From Pseudomonas oryzihabitans (lineage in GTDB: Bacteria; Pseudomonadota; Gammaproteobacteria; Pseudomonadales; Pseudomonadaceae), in contig NZ_CP017024.1 in assembly GCF_014522265.1 (NCBI RefSeq), positions 2,950,001-3,014,000 on the forward strand: a stretch of 64,000 nucleotides of DNA, read 5' to 3'. Positions 1-7,782 of this stretch are shown one piece after another; the first letter of the stretch is position 1, and every line of letters starts with the position of its first letter. A program made the translations under genes and the position numbers. Under the pieces are notes generated by a model. It was not told where the DNA came from. It ran no database searches and saw only the letters and a program-made list of their open reading frames with translations.

Positions 1-1223
1 TCGAACTGGGTGATCTCGGCCTTGATGCCGATCTTGGCCAGGTCGCCCTGGATCAGCTGGGCCACCAGGGCCGGACTGCCGCCGGGGCCGGTACCGGTGC
101 TGATGTAGTACTTGAGGGTGAAGCCATCGGCGTAGCCGGCTTCCTTGAGCAGCGCCTTGGCCTTTTCCAGGTCATGGGGCCAGGCCTTGATGTCCTTGGC
201 GTAGCCCAGCAGCGAAGAGGGATAGGGATTGATCGCCGCCTTGGCGCCGCCTTCGCCGAACACCGTCTTCAGGTAGTTCTGCTGATCGAAGGCCATGGCG
301 ATGGCCTGGCGCACCCGCACGTCGCTCAGCGCCTTGTGCTTGGTGTTCATCGCCAGGTAGGAGGTGGTCTGGCTTTCCACCTGGGCCAGCTTGAGGCTCT
401 TGTCCTGCTTGAGCATCGGCACGTCCTGCGGTTTCACCGTCAGGCCGATCTGGCATTCGTTGTTGCGTACCCGCTGGATGCGCACATTGGGGTCCAGGGT
501 CACCGCCAGCACCAGGCCATCCATCTGCGGCTTCTTGCCGAAGTAGTCCGGATTGACCTTGTAGCGGGTGTTGGAATCCTTGGCATAGCGCTGGAAGACG
601 AAGGGACCGGTGCCGATGGGCTTCTGGTTGATGTCGTCGGTCTTCTTGCTGGCCAGCAGGCTGTCGGCGTATTCCTTGGACAGGATCGAACCGAAGGCCA
701 TCGCCAGGTCGGCGAGGAAGGGCGCCTCGGGCTGGTTGAGGGTGAAGCGCACGTGGCTGTCGTCCACCTTGTCGATGGACTTGATCAGGCTGCCCATCTC
801 CATGGCCGCCGCATAGGGATAGCCGCTGGGGGAGAGGTTGTACCAGGGATTGTTCTTGTCGAGCATGCGCTCGAAGCTGAACACCACGTCGTCGGCGTTG
901 AAATCACGCGTCGGCTTGAAGTAGTCGGTGGTGTGGAATTTCACCCCCTGGCGCAGGGCGAAGGTGTACTGCAGGCCATCGGGGGAGACCTCCCAGCTTT
1001 CGGCCAGGCCCGGCTCCAGCTCGGCGGTGCCCTGCTTGAATTCCACCAGGCGGTTGTACAGCGGCGTGGCCGAGGCATTGAAGGTATAGCCGGAGGTGTA
1101 GCGACCCGGATCGAAGCCTTCCGGATTGGCCTCGGTGCAGACCACCAGGGGCCGGGCCAGGGCGGCATTGGCCGTCAGGCAGAGGAGGGCGGCGAGAGAC
1201 AGCGAGAATAGCGGTTTGGACAC
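1..1223 (-). CDS. Peptide ABC transporter substrate-binding protein (DppA-like), 3' end cut by window
   Basis: Periplasmic solute-binding protein of the SBP_bac_5 (DppA/OppA) family, which delivers di- or oligopeptides to an inner-membrane ABC permease. The GTG start is preceded by GAGGAG, and about 23 residues form a Sec signal peptide ending near ANAALA. The mature part opens with [16 protein letters not shown], typical of DppA, and contains [14 protein letters not shown] and PIGTGPFVF, both shared with the two paralogues upstream. About 407 codons are visible, so roughly 125 C-terminal residues lie outside the window. It is the last of three tandem paralogues read leftward, probably one operon. 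Ligand specificity cannot be read from the sequence. Confidence 0.88.
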   Translation of the reverse strand, partial: MSKPLFSLSLAALLCLTANAALARPLVVCTEANPEGFDPGRYTSGYTFNASATPLYNRLVEFKQGTAELEPGLAESWEVSPDGLQYTFALRQGVKFHTTDYFKPTRDFNADDVVFSFERMLDKNNPWYNLSPSGYPYAAAMEMGSLIKSIDKVDDSHVRFTLNQPEAPFLADLAMAFGSILSKEYADSLLASKKTDDINQKPIGTGPFVFQRYAKDSNTRYKVNPDYFGKKPQMDGLVLAVTLDPNVRIQRVRNNECQIGLTVKPQDVPMLKQDKSLKLAQVESQTTSYLAMNTKHKALSDVRVRQAIAMAFDQQNYLKTVFGEGGAKAAINPYPSSLLGYAKDIKAWPHDLEKAKALLKEAGYADGFTLKYYISTGTGPGGSPALVAQLIQGDLAKIGIKAEITQF

Positions 1224-1240
1224 GGAAGGCTCCTCGTGAA

Positions 1241-1257
1241 GGCCCGCAGGGCGGGCC
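1241..1257. repeat. Intercistronic hairpin between two binding-protein genes
   Basis: GGCCCGC and GCGGGCC flank a 3-base loop, giving a 7-bp GC stem in the short gap between the second and third binding-protein genes. There is no T-tract, so it looks like an mRNA processing or stability element, or a partial terminator, rather than a full intrinsic terminator. The role is inferred. Confidence 0.5.
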
Positions 1258-1265
1258 GGACAGAA

Positions 1266-2864
1266 TCAGCGGTCGAGGCTTACGCCATAGAAACCGGTGA
1301 CGCCAAAGGGATTGATCTTGAAGCCCTGCACTTCTTTGCGCATGGGCTGGGACACCACCGAGTGGGCCATGGGGCTCACCGGCATCTGCTGGCGAATGAG
1401 CTGCTGCGCCTGCTCGTAGAGCCGGGTGCGTTCGGCGCGATCGTTGCTGGTCTTGGCCTTCTGGATGAGGGCGTCGTAGTCCTTGTCGCACCAGCGCGCA
1501 TAGTTGCTGCCGCCGATGGCGCTGCAGCCGTAGAGCACGCCCAGCCAGTTGTCCGGATCGCCGTTGTCGCCGGTCCAGCCATAGGTCAGCACATCGTGTT
1601 CGCCAGCCTTGGCGCGCTTGATGTACTCACCCCATTCGTAGCTGACGATCTTGGCCTTGATGCCGACCTTGGCCCAATCCTGCTGGATCATCTGCGCCGA
1701 CTGGCGGGCGTTGGGATTGGAGGCGCGCTGCACCGTCATGGCCCAGAGCGCGATCTCGGTGCCGTCCTTGATCCCCGCCTGCTTGAGCAGCGCGCGGGCC
1801 TTGGTCGGATCATAGGGCGCGCCCTTGATATTCTTGTCGTAGGACCACTGATTCGGCGGGATCACGTTCTGCGCGACCTGACCGGCGCCCTGGAACACGG
1901 TGTCGACGATGGCCTGCTTGTTGATGGCCATGTCCAGGGCACGCCGCACCTCGGGCTTGTCCAGCGGCGGGTGCTGGACGTTGTAGGCAAGGAAGCCGAC
2001 GTTGAAGCCCGGCTGCTGCAGGACCTTGAGGTTGGCATCCTGCTTCATCTCCACCAGGTCCGCCGGACGCGCATAGCCGCTGACCTGGCACTCGTTGGCC
2101 TTGAGCTTCTGCAGGCGGGTGGCGGCGTCGGGGGTGATGGCGAAGATCAGGTTGTCGAGCTTGACGTCCTCGGGCTTCCAGTAGTCCGGATTGCCCTTGA
2201 AGCGGATCACCGCATCCTTCTGGTAGCGGCTGAAGACGAAGGGGCCGGTGCCGATGGGCTGCTGGTTGAGCAGCTCCGGCTTGCCCTCCTTGAGCAACTG
2301 CGCGGCGTACTCCGCCGACTGGATGGAGGCGAAGCTCATGGCCAGGTCGGCGGCGAAGGCGGCATCGACCTTGTTCAGGGTGAAGACCACGGTGTGGTCG
2401 TCGACCTTGGCCACCTTGGCGATGTTCTGGTCCAGCCCCATGTCGGTGAAGTAGGGGAATTCCGTGGGGTAGGCCTTACGGAACGGCTGCTCCTTGTCGA
2501 GCATGCGCTGGAAGGTGAAGACCACGTCGTCGGCAGTGAAGTCGCGGGTGGGCTTGAAGTAGTCGGTGGTATGGAATTTCACGCCCTGGCGCAGGTGGAA
2601 GGTATAGGTCCTGCCATCCGCGCTCACGTCCCATTTGGTAGCCAGGCCCGGCTCCAGGGTGGTACCGCCACGCTGGAACTGCACCAGGCGGTTGAAGACG
2701 GTTTCCGCGGAGGCATCGAATTCGGTGCCCGAGGTGTATTGCGCCGGATCGAAACCGGCCGGGCTGGCTTCCGAGCAATAGACGAGATTGCTCGCCGCCT
2801 GGGCGAGCGGAGCACAGGCGAGCAGGCTCGCCGCCAGCAACGAGTAGGCGTAGGGAAGGCGCAT
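1266..2864 (-). CDS. Peptide ABC transporter substrate-binding protein (DppA-like)
   Basis: 532-residue periplasmic peptide-binding protein of the SBP_bac_5 family. The ATG giving MRLPYAYSLL is chosen because GGAG sits just upstream and a classic signal peptide follows (hydrophobic stretch, then PLAQAAS). An in-frame ATG seven codons earlier would put charged residues ahead of the signal. Family landmarks are VYCSEASPAGFDPAQY at the mature N-terminus, [17 protein letters not shown] in the middle and YGWTGDNGDPDNWLG in the C-terminal lobe. It is the same length as, and very similar to, its upstream neighbour, so a duplication is likely. Known DppA-type proteins bind dipeptides; the substrate here is inferred only. 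Confidence 0.9.
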   Translation of the reverse strand: MRLPYAYSLLAASLLACAPLAQAASNLVYCSEASPAGFDPAQYTSGTEFDASAETVFNRLVQFQRGGTTLEPGLATKWDVSADGRTYTFHLRQGVKFHTTDYFKPTRDFTADDVVFTFQRMLDKEQPFRKAYPTEFPYFTDMGLDQNIAKVAKVDDHTVVFTLNKVDAAFAADLAMSFASIQSAEYAAQLLKEGKPELLNQQPIGTGPFVFSRYQKDAVIRFKGNPDYWKPEDVKLDNLIFAITPDAATRLQKLKANECQVSGYARPADLVEMKQDANLKVLQQPGFNVGFLAYNVQHPPLDKPEVRRALDMAINKQAIVDTVFQGAGQVAQNVIPPNQWSYDKNIKGAPYDPTKARALLKQAGIKDGTEIALWAMTVQRASNPNARQSAQMIQQDWAKVGIKAKIVSYEWGEYIKRAKAGEHDVLTYGWTGDNGDPDNWLGVLYGCSAIGGSNYARWCDKDYDALIQKAKTSNDRAERTRLYEQAQQLIRQQMPVSPMAHSVVSQPMRKEVQGFKINPFGVTGFYGVSLDR

Positions 2865-2891
2865 GGGTCTCACTCCATCAGTCAAATGAAC

Positions 2892-2926
2892 GGCCAGGGC
2901 CGGGAGTCTGGCTCCCAGCCTTGGCC
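2892..2926. repeat. Strong intercistronic hairpin between binding-protein genes
   Basis: A near-perfect inverted repeat (GGCCAGGGCCGGGAG on one arm, CTCCCAGCCTTGGCC on the other) fills most of the gap between the first and second binding-protein genes. With few T residues after it in the direction of transcription, it is more likely to set differential mRNA abundance, as hairpins do behind other periplasmic binding-protein genes, than to end transcription fully. Confidence 0.55.
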
Positions 2927-2934
2927 AAGAGGCT

Positions 2935-4533
2935 TCACTTGCTGACGCTGACGCCGTAGAACTCGTTCAACCCGAAGGGGCTGATCTTGTAGTCCTGGAC
3001 TTCCTTGCGCATCGGCATGTAGACCGTGGAATGCGCGATGGGCGTCATGGGTACCTGCTGCTTGAGCACCTGCTGGGCCTGTTCGTAGAGCTTGGTGCGC
3101 TCGCCCTGGTCGGTCACGCGCTTGGCCTTGACCACCAGGTCCTCGAACGGCTGGTAGCACCAGCGGGAGAAGTTGTTGCCACCGATGGCCTTGCAGCCGA
3201 AGAGGGTCGCCAGCCAGTTGTCGGGGTCGCCGTTGTCGCCGCTCCAGCCGATCAGCATGATGTCCTGCTCGCCGCTCTTGGAGCGCTTGATGTACTCGCC
3301 CCATTCGTAGCTGACGATCTTGGTCTTGACGCCGATCTTGGCCCAGTCCTGCTGCAGCATCTCTGCCATCAGGCGCGCATTGGGATTATAGGGACGCTGC
3401 ACCGGCATGGCCCAGAGGGTAAGTTCGGTGCCTTCCTTGAAGCCGGCTTCCTTGAGCAGGGCCTTGGCCTTTTCCGGATCGTAGGGCGCGTCCTTGATGG
3501 ACTTGTCGTAGGACCACTGGGTCGGCGGCATGGCGTTGACCGCCACCTGGCCGGCGCCCTGGTAGACGGCGTTGATGATGGCCTCCTTGTTGACGGCCAT
3601 GTCCATCGCCTGACGCACCTTGAGCTTCGCCAGATCGCCATGTTCGACGTTGTAGGAGATGTAGCCCAGGTTGAAGCCCGGCTGCGACGGCAGCTTGAGA
3701 TTCGGGTCCTTCTTCAGGCCGTCCAGGTCCGCCGGACGCGGATAGACGGTGATCTGGCACTCGCCGGCCTTGAGCTTCTGCATCCGTACCGAAGGATCGG
3801 TGTTGATGGAGAAGATCAGGTTGTCCACCTTGGGCCCATCGACCTTGTCCCAGTAGTCCGGGTTGGCCTTGTAGCGGATCACCGCATCCTTCTGGTAGCG
3901 GCTGAAGACGAAGGGACCGGTGCCGATCGGCTTCTGGTTGATCTCGGCAGCCTTGCCGGCCTTGAGCAGCTTGTCGGCGTATTCGGCCGACTGGATCGAC
4001 GGGAAGGGCATCGCCAGGTTCTGCAGGAAGGCGGCGTCCACTTCGTTGAGGGTCATGCGCACCGTGTAGTCGTCGACCTTTTCCACCTTGGCGATGTTCT
4101 GGTCGAGGCCCATGTCGGTGAAGTAGGGGAATTCGGTGGGGTAGGCCTTACGGAACGGATTGTCCTTGTCCAGCATGCGCTGGAAGGTGAAGAGGACGTC
4201 ATCGGCATCGAAGTCGCGGGTCGGCTTGAAGTAGTCCGTGGTGTGGAATTTCACGCCCTTGCGCAGGTGGAAGGTGTACACCTTGCCGTCTTCGCTGATG
4301 TCCCAGCTCTCCGCCAGACCCGGCTTGACCTGGGTACCGCCGCGCTCGAACTGGGTCAGCTTGTTGAAGATGGTTTCCGCCGACGCATCGAAATCGGTGC
4401 CAGTGGTGTATTGCGCCGGATCGAAACCGGCCGGGCTGCCTTCGGAGCAGAACACCAGGTTGGTTGCCTGGGCCAGGGGTGCGCCGGCCAGCAGACCGGA
4501 AGCGAAGAGGGCAGCGAGTACGTTCTTGTGCAT
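2935..4533 (-). CDS. Peptide ABC transporter substrate-binding protein (DppA-like), first of three
   Basis: 532-residue SBP_bac_5 periplasmic binding protein and the promoter-proximal member of the tandem triplet. The start MHKNVLAALFASG follows GAGGT at good spacing and leads into a signal peptide ending at PLAQA. The longer open frame upstream has no signal peptide and is rejected. Motifs include [39 protein letters not shown] and GWSGDNGDPDNWL. No permease or ATPase gene is in view on this side, but in P. aeruginosa several DppA paralogues sit beside dppBCDF, so the transporter genes may lie beyond the left edge. Confidence 0.9.
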   Translation of the reverse strand: MHKNVLAALFASGLLAGAPLAQATNLVFCSEGSPAGFDPAQYTTGTDFDASAETIFNKLTQFERGGTQVKPGLAESWDISEDGKVYTFHLRKGVKFHTTDYFKPTRDFDADDVLFTFQRMLDKDNPFRKAYPTEFPYFTDMGLDQNIAKVEKVDDYTVRMTLNEVDAAFLQNLAMPFPSIQSAEYADKLLKAGKAAEINQKPIGTGPFVFSRYQKDAVIRYKANPDYWDKVDGPKVDNLIFSINTDPSVRMQKLKAGECQITVYPRPADLDGLKKDPNLKLPSQPGFNLGYISYNVEHGDLAKLKVRQAMDMAVNKEAIINAVYQGAGQVAVNAMPPTQWSYDKSIKDAPYDPEKAKALLKEAGFKEGTELTLWAMPVQRPYNPNARLMAEMLQQDWAKIGVKTKIVSYEWGEYIKRSKSGEQDIMLIGWSGDNGDPDNWLATLFGCKAIGGNNFSRWCYQPFEDLVVKAKRVTDQGERTKLYEQAQQVLKQQVPMTPIAHSTVYMPMRKEVQDYKISPFGLNEFYGVSVSK

Positions 4534-4638
4534 GGAGACCTCATGTCGGGGACGGCGCAACACGATGTGGCGTTGCGAAACAGAATGCCGATGTCTTGTG
4601 GACAGATGAGCCCACATGCACAGCTTATGCCCATGTCC

Positions 4639-4654
4639 ATAGCTCAGGCGAGCT
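4639..4654. repeat. Small hairpin in the leader of the binding-protein operon
   Basis: TAGCTC and GAGCTA flank a 4-base AGGC loop, about 105 bases upstream of the first binding-protein start. It could be a leader RNA hairpin or a protein site. No function can be assigned from sequence. Confidence 0.3.
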
Positions 4655-4727
4655 ATTGACCCTGAGCGACCCAAACAGGAAACAGATGTCGCAAAGATGT
4701 AAGACGAGGTATCACGACGGGAAGGCA

Positions 4728-4748
4728 GTGCGCACCAAAAGTGCGCAC
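4728..4748. promoter_or_regulatory. Repeated palindrome upstream of the peptide-binding operon (candidate operator)
   Basis: The self-complementary octamer GTGCGCAC occurs twice, separated by five bases (CAAAA), about 195 bases upstream of the first binding-protein gene. The inner part, GCAC-N5-GTGC, resembles half an NtrC-type site, but NtrC sites have seven bases between GCAC and GTGC, so that identification is weak. No sigma-54 promoter was recognised between here and the gene. It may bind the local regulator of peptide uptake. Confidence 0.35.
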
Positions 4749-4779
4749 CGATACAGCGTTGTTACTTTTCTGCCCTAGA

Positions 4780-5487
4780 TCAGGGCATCTGTACCTCGAT
4801 GGTACCGCCCGCAGTCACTTCGACGGTGGTGGTACCGGGGGCAACGTCCGGAGTCACGGCATCGCTGGCAGCTTTCATCGCCGACATGCGCAGCATCGGC
4901 AGCGGCTGGGGTACGCCACTGGTGCCCAGGTCCAGGTTGACGATGCGATAGCCCGAGCCACCCAGGGCTTCGGTGGCCAGCTGGGCACGCGCCTTGAAGG
5001 CGGCCACGGCGTCCTTGAACAGGGCATCCTCCTGCTGCTTGCGGGTGCCATCGGCAATGGTGAATTGCAGGTTGCCCATCTTCAGGTTGCCCAGCAACTC
5101 GCCGGTCAGCTTGGACAGGGCAGCGAAGTCGGCGCTTTCCAGACGCAGTTCGCCGCGCTCGCGCCAGGCATTGATGGCGCGGCCCTGGTCTTCGTAGACC
5201 GGGTAAGTGTTGCGATTGCCCAGGGAAACGTCCACGCCGGCGACCTTGCGCGCCTGTTCCAGGGCGGCGTTGAGGGTCTTGGTGGTGTCGCTGGCCAGGG
5301 CCGCCGGATCCTGGCCCTGGCTTTCGGTGTAGAGCATGACCTGCATGCGGTCGCGCGGCACCTCACGACTGACCTCGGCCCTCAGGCTGATCTGGTTGTA
5401 GCGCGCTTCGTCGGCCTGGGCGCCGGTGGCGAGCAGGGTACTGAACAGGGCGGCGCCCAGCACGAGCGGGCGTAGGGAAGGGGTCAT
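4780..5487 (-). CDS. SIMPL domain-containing (DUF541) periplasmic protein
   Basis: 235-residue secreted protein of the SIMPL/DUF541 family (YggE-like), whose members are periplasmic or outer-membrane-associated and are sometimes linked to oxidative stress; the molecular function is unknown. AGGAG precedes the ATG, and a signal peptide of about 25 residues ends near LATGAQA. The mature protein starts with YNQISLRAEVSREVPRD, matching the family's opening beta-strand, and has the pattern GVDVSLGNRNTYPVY in the middle. It is divergent from roxS, sharing a gap of about 180 bp. It follows the binding-protein operon on the same strand with 246 bp between, so it probably has its own promoter. Confidence 0.8.
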   Translation of the reverse strand: MTPSLRPLVLGAALFSTLLATGAQADEARYNQISLRAEVSREVPRDRMQVMLYTESQGQDPAALASDTTKTLNAALEQARKVAGVDVSLGNRNTYPVYEDQGRAINAWRERGELRLESADFAALSKLTGELLGNLKMGNLQFTIADGTRKQQEDALFKDAVAAFKARAQLATEALGGSGYRIVNLDLGTSGVPQPLPMLRMSAMKAASDAVTPDVAPGTTTVEVTAGGTIEVQMP

Positions 5488-5664
5488 GGTGTTCTCCTGG
5501 TTGGCAGTACGACAGCGGTGTGACCGCGGACCCGGCGGATGGTGCGTCGCTTTGCCGCGTCGGCGGCTGCGGACGGATACCCATCGCTATAATGCCAAGT
5601 CTGCTCTGACCGGCAGGTCCCTCGGGGCTGCCGTCTCGATCGTTTCTTGCGCCTGGAACCTCGC

Positions 5665-6924
5665 ATGTTCTCCTTGCCCGTTCAATGGTTGTCCGCCAAT
5701 CGCCAGAATCTCGGGCGCCTGGTCCTTATCCGCGTGCTGGTACTGGCCGCCCAGGCCGGCTCGGTGGGTATCGCCCGGCTGTCGGGCATCGTCCAGCTGC
5801 CCTGGACGGCCCTGGCCATCACTCTGGGCGTCTCGGCGGTGCTCTGCCTGTTCGCCGCCCTGCGGCTGACCCGCCCCTGGCCGGTCACCGAGCAGGAGTA
5901 CGCCGCGCACCTGGGTTGCGACCTGGCCATTCACAGCGCCCTGCTGTATTTCGCCGGCGGACCCACCAACCCCTTCGCCTCCTATTACCTGGTGCCCCTG
6001 ACCATCGCCGCGGCCACGCTGCCCTGGCTCTATACCCTGGTGCTGGCGGCCCTGACCCTGGCGGTCTTCTCGCTGATGCTGCTGTCCTACGAGCCGCTGC
6101 ACCTGCTGGTGGCCAACGATGGCGCGGTGCTCAGCTACGGCATGTGGCTGAGCTTCGCTCTGTCCGCCGCCGTCATCACCCTGTTCGTCGCGCGCATGGC
6201 CACCGCCCTGCGCGAGCAGGAAAGCCTGCAGGCCCAGCGCCGCGAGCAGGCCATGCGCGATCAGCAACTGCTGGCCGTGGCCACCCAGGCCGCCGGCGCC
6301 GCCCACGAGTTGAGCACGCCGCTGTCCACCATGAGCGTGCTGCTCAAGGAGCTGCAGCAGGAGTACGCCGGCCAGCCGACCCTGAGCGAAGACCTGGCGC
6401 TGTTGCAGGCCCAGGTCGGGCAGTGCAAGCAGACCCTGCAGCAACTGGTACGCGCCGCCGAAGCGGACCGCCGCCAGACGGTGCAGGAGCAGACCGCCGT
6501 GGAATGGCTGGAGGCGACCATGGATCGCTGGCACCTGATGCGACCGGAAGCCACCTACAGCTTCGAGGTGGTCAGTCTGGGCACGCCGCCGCGCCTGACG
6601 CCGCCGGTCGAACTTACCCAGGCACTGCTGAATCTACTCAACAACGCCGCCGACGCCTGCCCGGAAAACCTGGCCATCCGTCTGCACTGGGACGCCCGCG
6701 AATTGTGCCTGTCGATTCGTGATCACGGTGCCGGAGTGCCCCTGGCCATTGCCGAGCAGCTCGGCAAGCCCTTCTTTACTACCAAGGGCAAGGGCTTCGG
6801 CCTGGGCCTGTTTCTCAGCCAGGCCAGCGTCACCCGCGCCGGCGGCACGGTGAAGCTCTACAATCACGAAGAAGGCGGCACCCTGACCGAATTGCGCCTG
6901 CCGCGGCACTACGCCCTGGCGTGA
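5665..6924 (+). CDS. roxS: RoxS: RegB/PrrB-type redox sensor histidine kinase
   Basis: 419-residue membrane histidine kinase of the RegB/PrrB/RoxS family, which senses respiratory redox state. Roughly residues 15-180 hold about six membrane segments. The family's quinone-site heptapeptide GGPTNPF is at residues 98-104. The H-box AAGAAHELSTPLS carries the phosphorylated His214. A cysteine at 254 lies exactly 40 residues later, the same spacing as RegB His225/Cys265, the redox-active cysteine. The C-terminal ATPase shows NLLNNAADA (N-box) and GKGFGLGLFLS (G-box). The ATG is preferred over a TTG six codons upstream. It sits 16 bp before its response regulator gene. Confidence 0.9.
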   Translation: MFSLPVQWLSANRQNLGRLVLIRVLVLAAQAGSVGIARLSGIVQLPWTALAITLGVSAVLCLFAALRLTRPWPVTEQEYAAHLGCDLAIHSALLYFAGGPTNPFASYYLVPLTIAAATLPWLYTLVLAALTLAVFSLMLLSYEPLHLLVANDGAVLSYGMWLSFALSAAVITLFVARMATALREQESLQAQRREQAMRDQQLLAVATQAAGAAHELSTPLSTMSVLLKELQQEYAGQPTLSEDLALLQAQVGQCKQTLQQLVRAAEADRRQTVQEQTAVEWLEATMDRWHLMRPEATYSFEVVSLGTPPRLTPPVELTQALLNLLNNAADACPENLAIRLHWDARELCLSIRDHGAGVPLAIAEQLGKPFFTTKGKGFGLGLFLSQASVTRAGGTVKLYNHEEGGTLTELRLPRHYALA

Positions 6925-6940
6925 ATGCCTGGAGAATTCT

Positions 6941-7501
6941 ATGACTGACGACCTCAACAGCGGTTTCGACGACCAGCCCCACATCCTGCTGGTCGACGAC
7001 GATCCCACCTTTACCCGGGTGATGGCCCGCGCCATGGACCGCCGCGGTCTGCGCGTGTCCATCGCCGACAGCGCCGAGGAAGGCCTGCAACTGGCCAAGG
7101 AAGACCTGCCGGACTACGCCGTGCTCGACCTGAAGATGGAAGGCGACTCGGGGCTGGTGCTGCTGCCCCAGCTGCTGGAGCTGCATCCGGAGATGCGCGT
7201 GGTGATCCTCACCGGCTACTCCAGCATCGCCACCGCGGTGGAAGCCATCAAGCGCGGCGCCACCAACTACCTGTGCAAGCCGGCCGATGCCGACGACGTC
7301 CTGGCTGGCCTGCTCGCCCAGCACGCCGATCTCGACACCCTGGTGCCGGACAATCCCATGTCGGTGGACCGCCTGCAGTGGGAGCACATCCAGCGGGTGC
7401 TGTCCGAGCACGAAGGCAACATCTCGGCGACCGCACGCGCCCTGGGCATGCATCGCCGTACTCTGCAGCGCAAGTTGCAGAAGCGTCCGGTCCGCCGCTG
7501 A
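6941..7501 (+). CDS. roxR: RoxR: RegA/PrrA-type response regulator
   Basis: 186-residue response regulator partnered with RoxS. The receiver domain (about 14-125) has the acidic cluster LLVDDDP and phospho-acceptor Asp63 in YAVLDLKMEGD. The C-terminus ends with a Fis-type helix-turn-helix, NISATARALGMHRRTLQRKL, diagnostic of the RegA/PrrA/RoxR group, which regulates terminal oxidases and cyanide-tolerant respiration in pseudomonads. The last base of the TGA stop is also the first base of a palindromic repeat (copy A). That places the hairpin directly at the 3' end of the roxSR mRNA, where it may act as terminator or stabiliser. Confidence 0.92.
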   Translation: MTDDLNSGFDDQPHILLVDDDPTFTRVMARAMDRRGLRVSIADSAEEGLQLAKEDLPDYAVLDLKMEGDSGLVLLPQLLELHPEMRVVILTGYSSIATAVEAIKRGATNYLCKPADADDVLAGLLAQHADLDTLVPDNPMSVDRLQWEHIQRVLSEHEGNISATARALGMHRRTLQRKLQKRPVRR

Positions 7502-7656
7502 GAACCTATTCAAAGTCGGCTGCGCGTCGGCCAATCAGCGTTGAAAAGACCTTCGGAATGCTCATTTGACACTCGTAAACCCGAGCGCGGGTCCGATCCG
7601 CTTCCTCAGGTCTTTTTGCCTTGTTTGGCTTTAGCGCGCGACTTTGAACAGGCTCT
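7501..7656 (+). repeat. Palindromic repeat, copy A (156 bp), at the roxR stop codon
   Basis: Imperfect palindrome bounded by 15-bp inverted ends: AGAACCTATTCAAAG on the left and, reversed, AGAGCCTGTTCAAAG on the right. The stem segment AAAAGACCT (7544-7552) pairs with AGGTCTTTT (7608-7616). The inner block CTTCGGAATGCTC and the downstream CGCTTCCTC are shared with copy B. Copy A has about 15 extra bases after CTCGTAAAC. It resembles a small non-autonomous element without coding capacity. No clear target duplication was seen. Confidence 0.8.
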
Positions 7657-7668
7657 TTCTGCTCGCCA

Positions 7669-7690
7669 TCGCCCACGGTAGCGTGGGCGA
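7669..7690. repeat. Perfect 9-bp hairpin downstream of repeat copy A
   Basis: TCGCCCACG and CGTGGGCGA flank a 4-base loop. No T-run follows on either strand. It lies between the roxR-side repeat and the ABC transporter gene, and could be a terminator remnant or an operator for the downstream gene. It is not part of the repeat family, because copies B and C lack it. Confidence 0.5.
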
Positions 7691-7782
7691 CAAACTGTTA
7701 CATTGTTTCAGTCAGAATTCATTCAGGCTTTCCGGCATAGGCTGTGCAAGCGTCTCCTTGAGCAGTCCCTGAGAGTCCGAGC

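Noticed and set aside
4728-4748. NtrC binding site
   Set aside because: GCAC and GTGC are five bases apart instead of seven, and no sigma-54 promoter was found downstream.
7501-7656. Classic REP/RAYT element
   Set aside because: The repeats are about 145 bp with 15-bp ends and lack the short REP head and GTAG tetranucleotide layout; no transposase gene is near.
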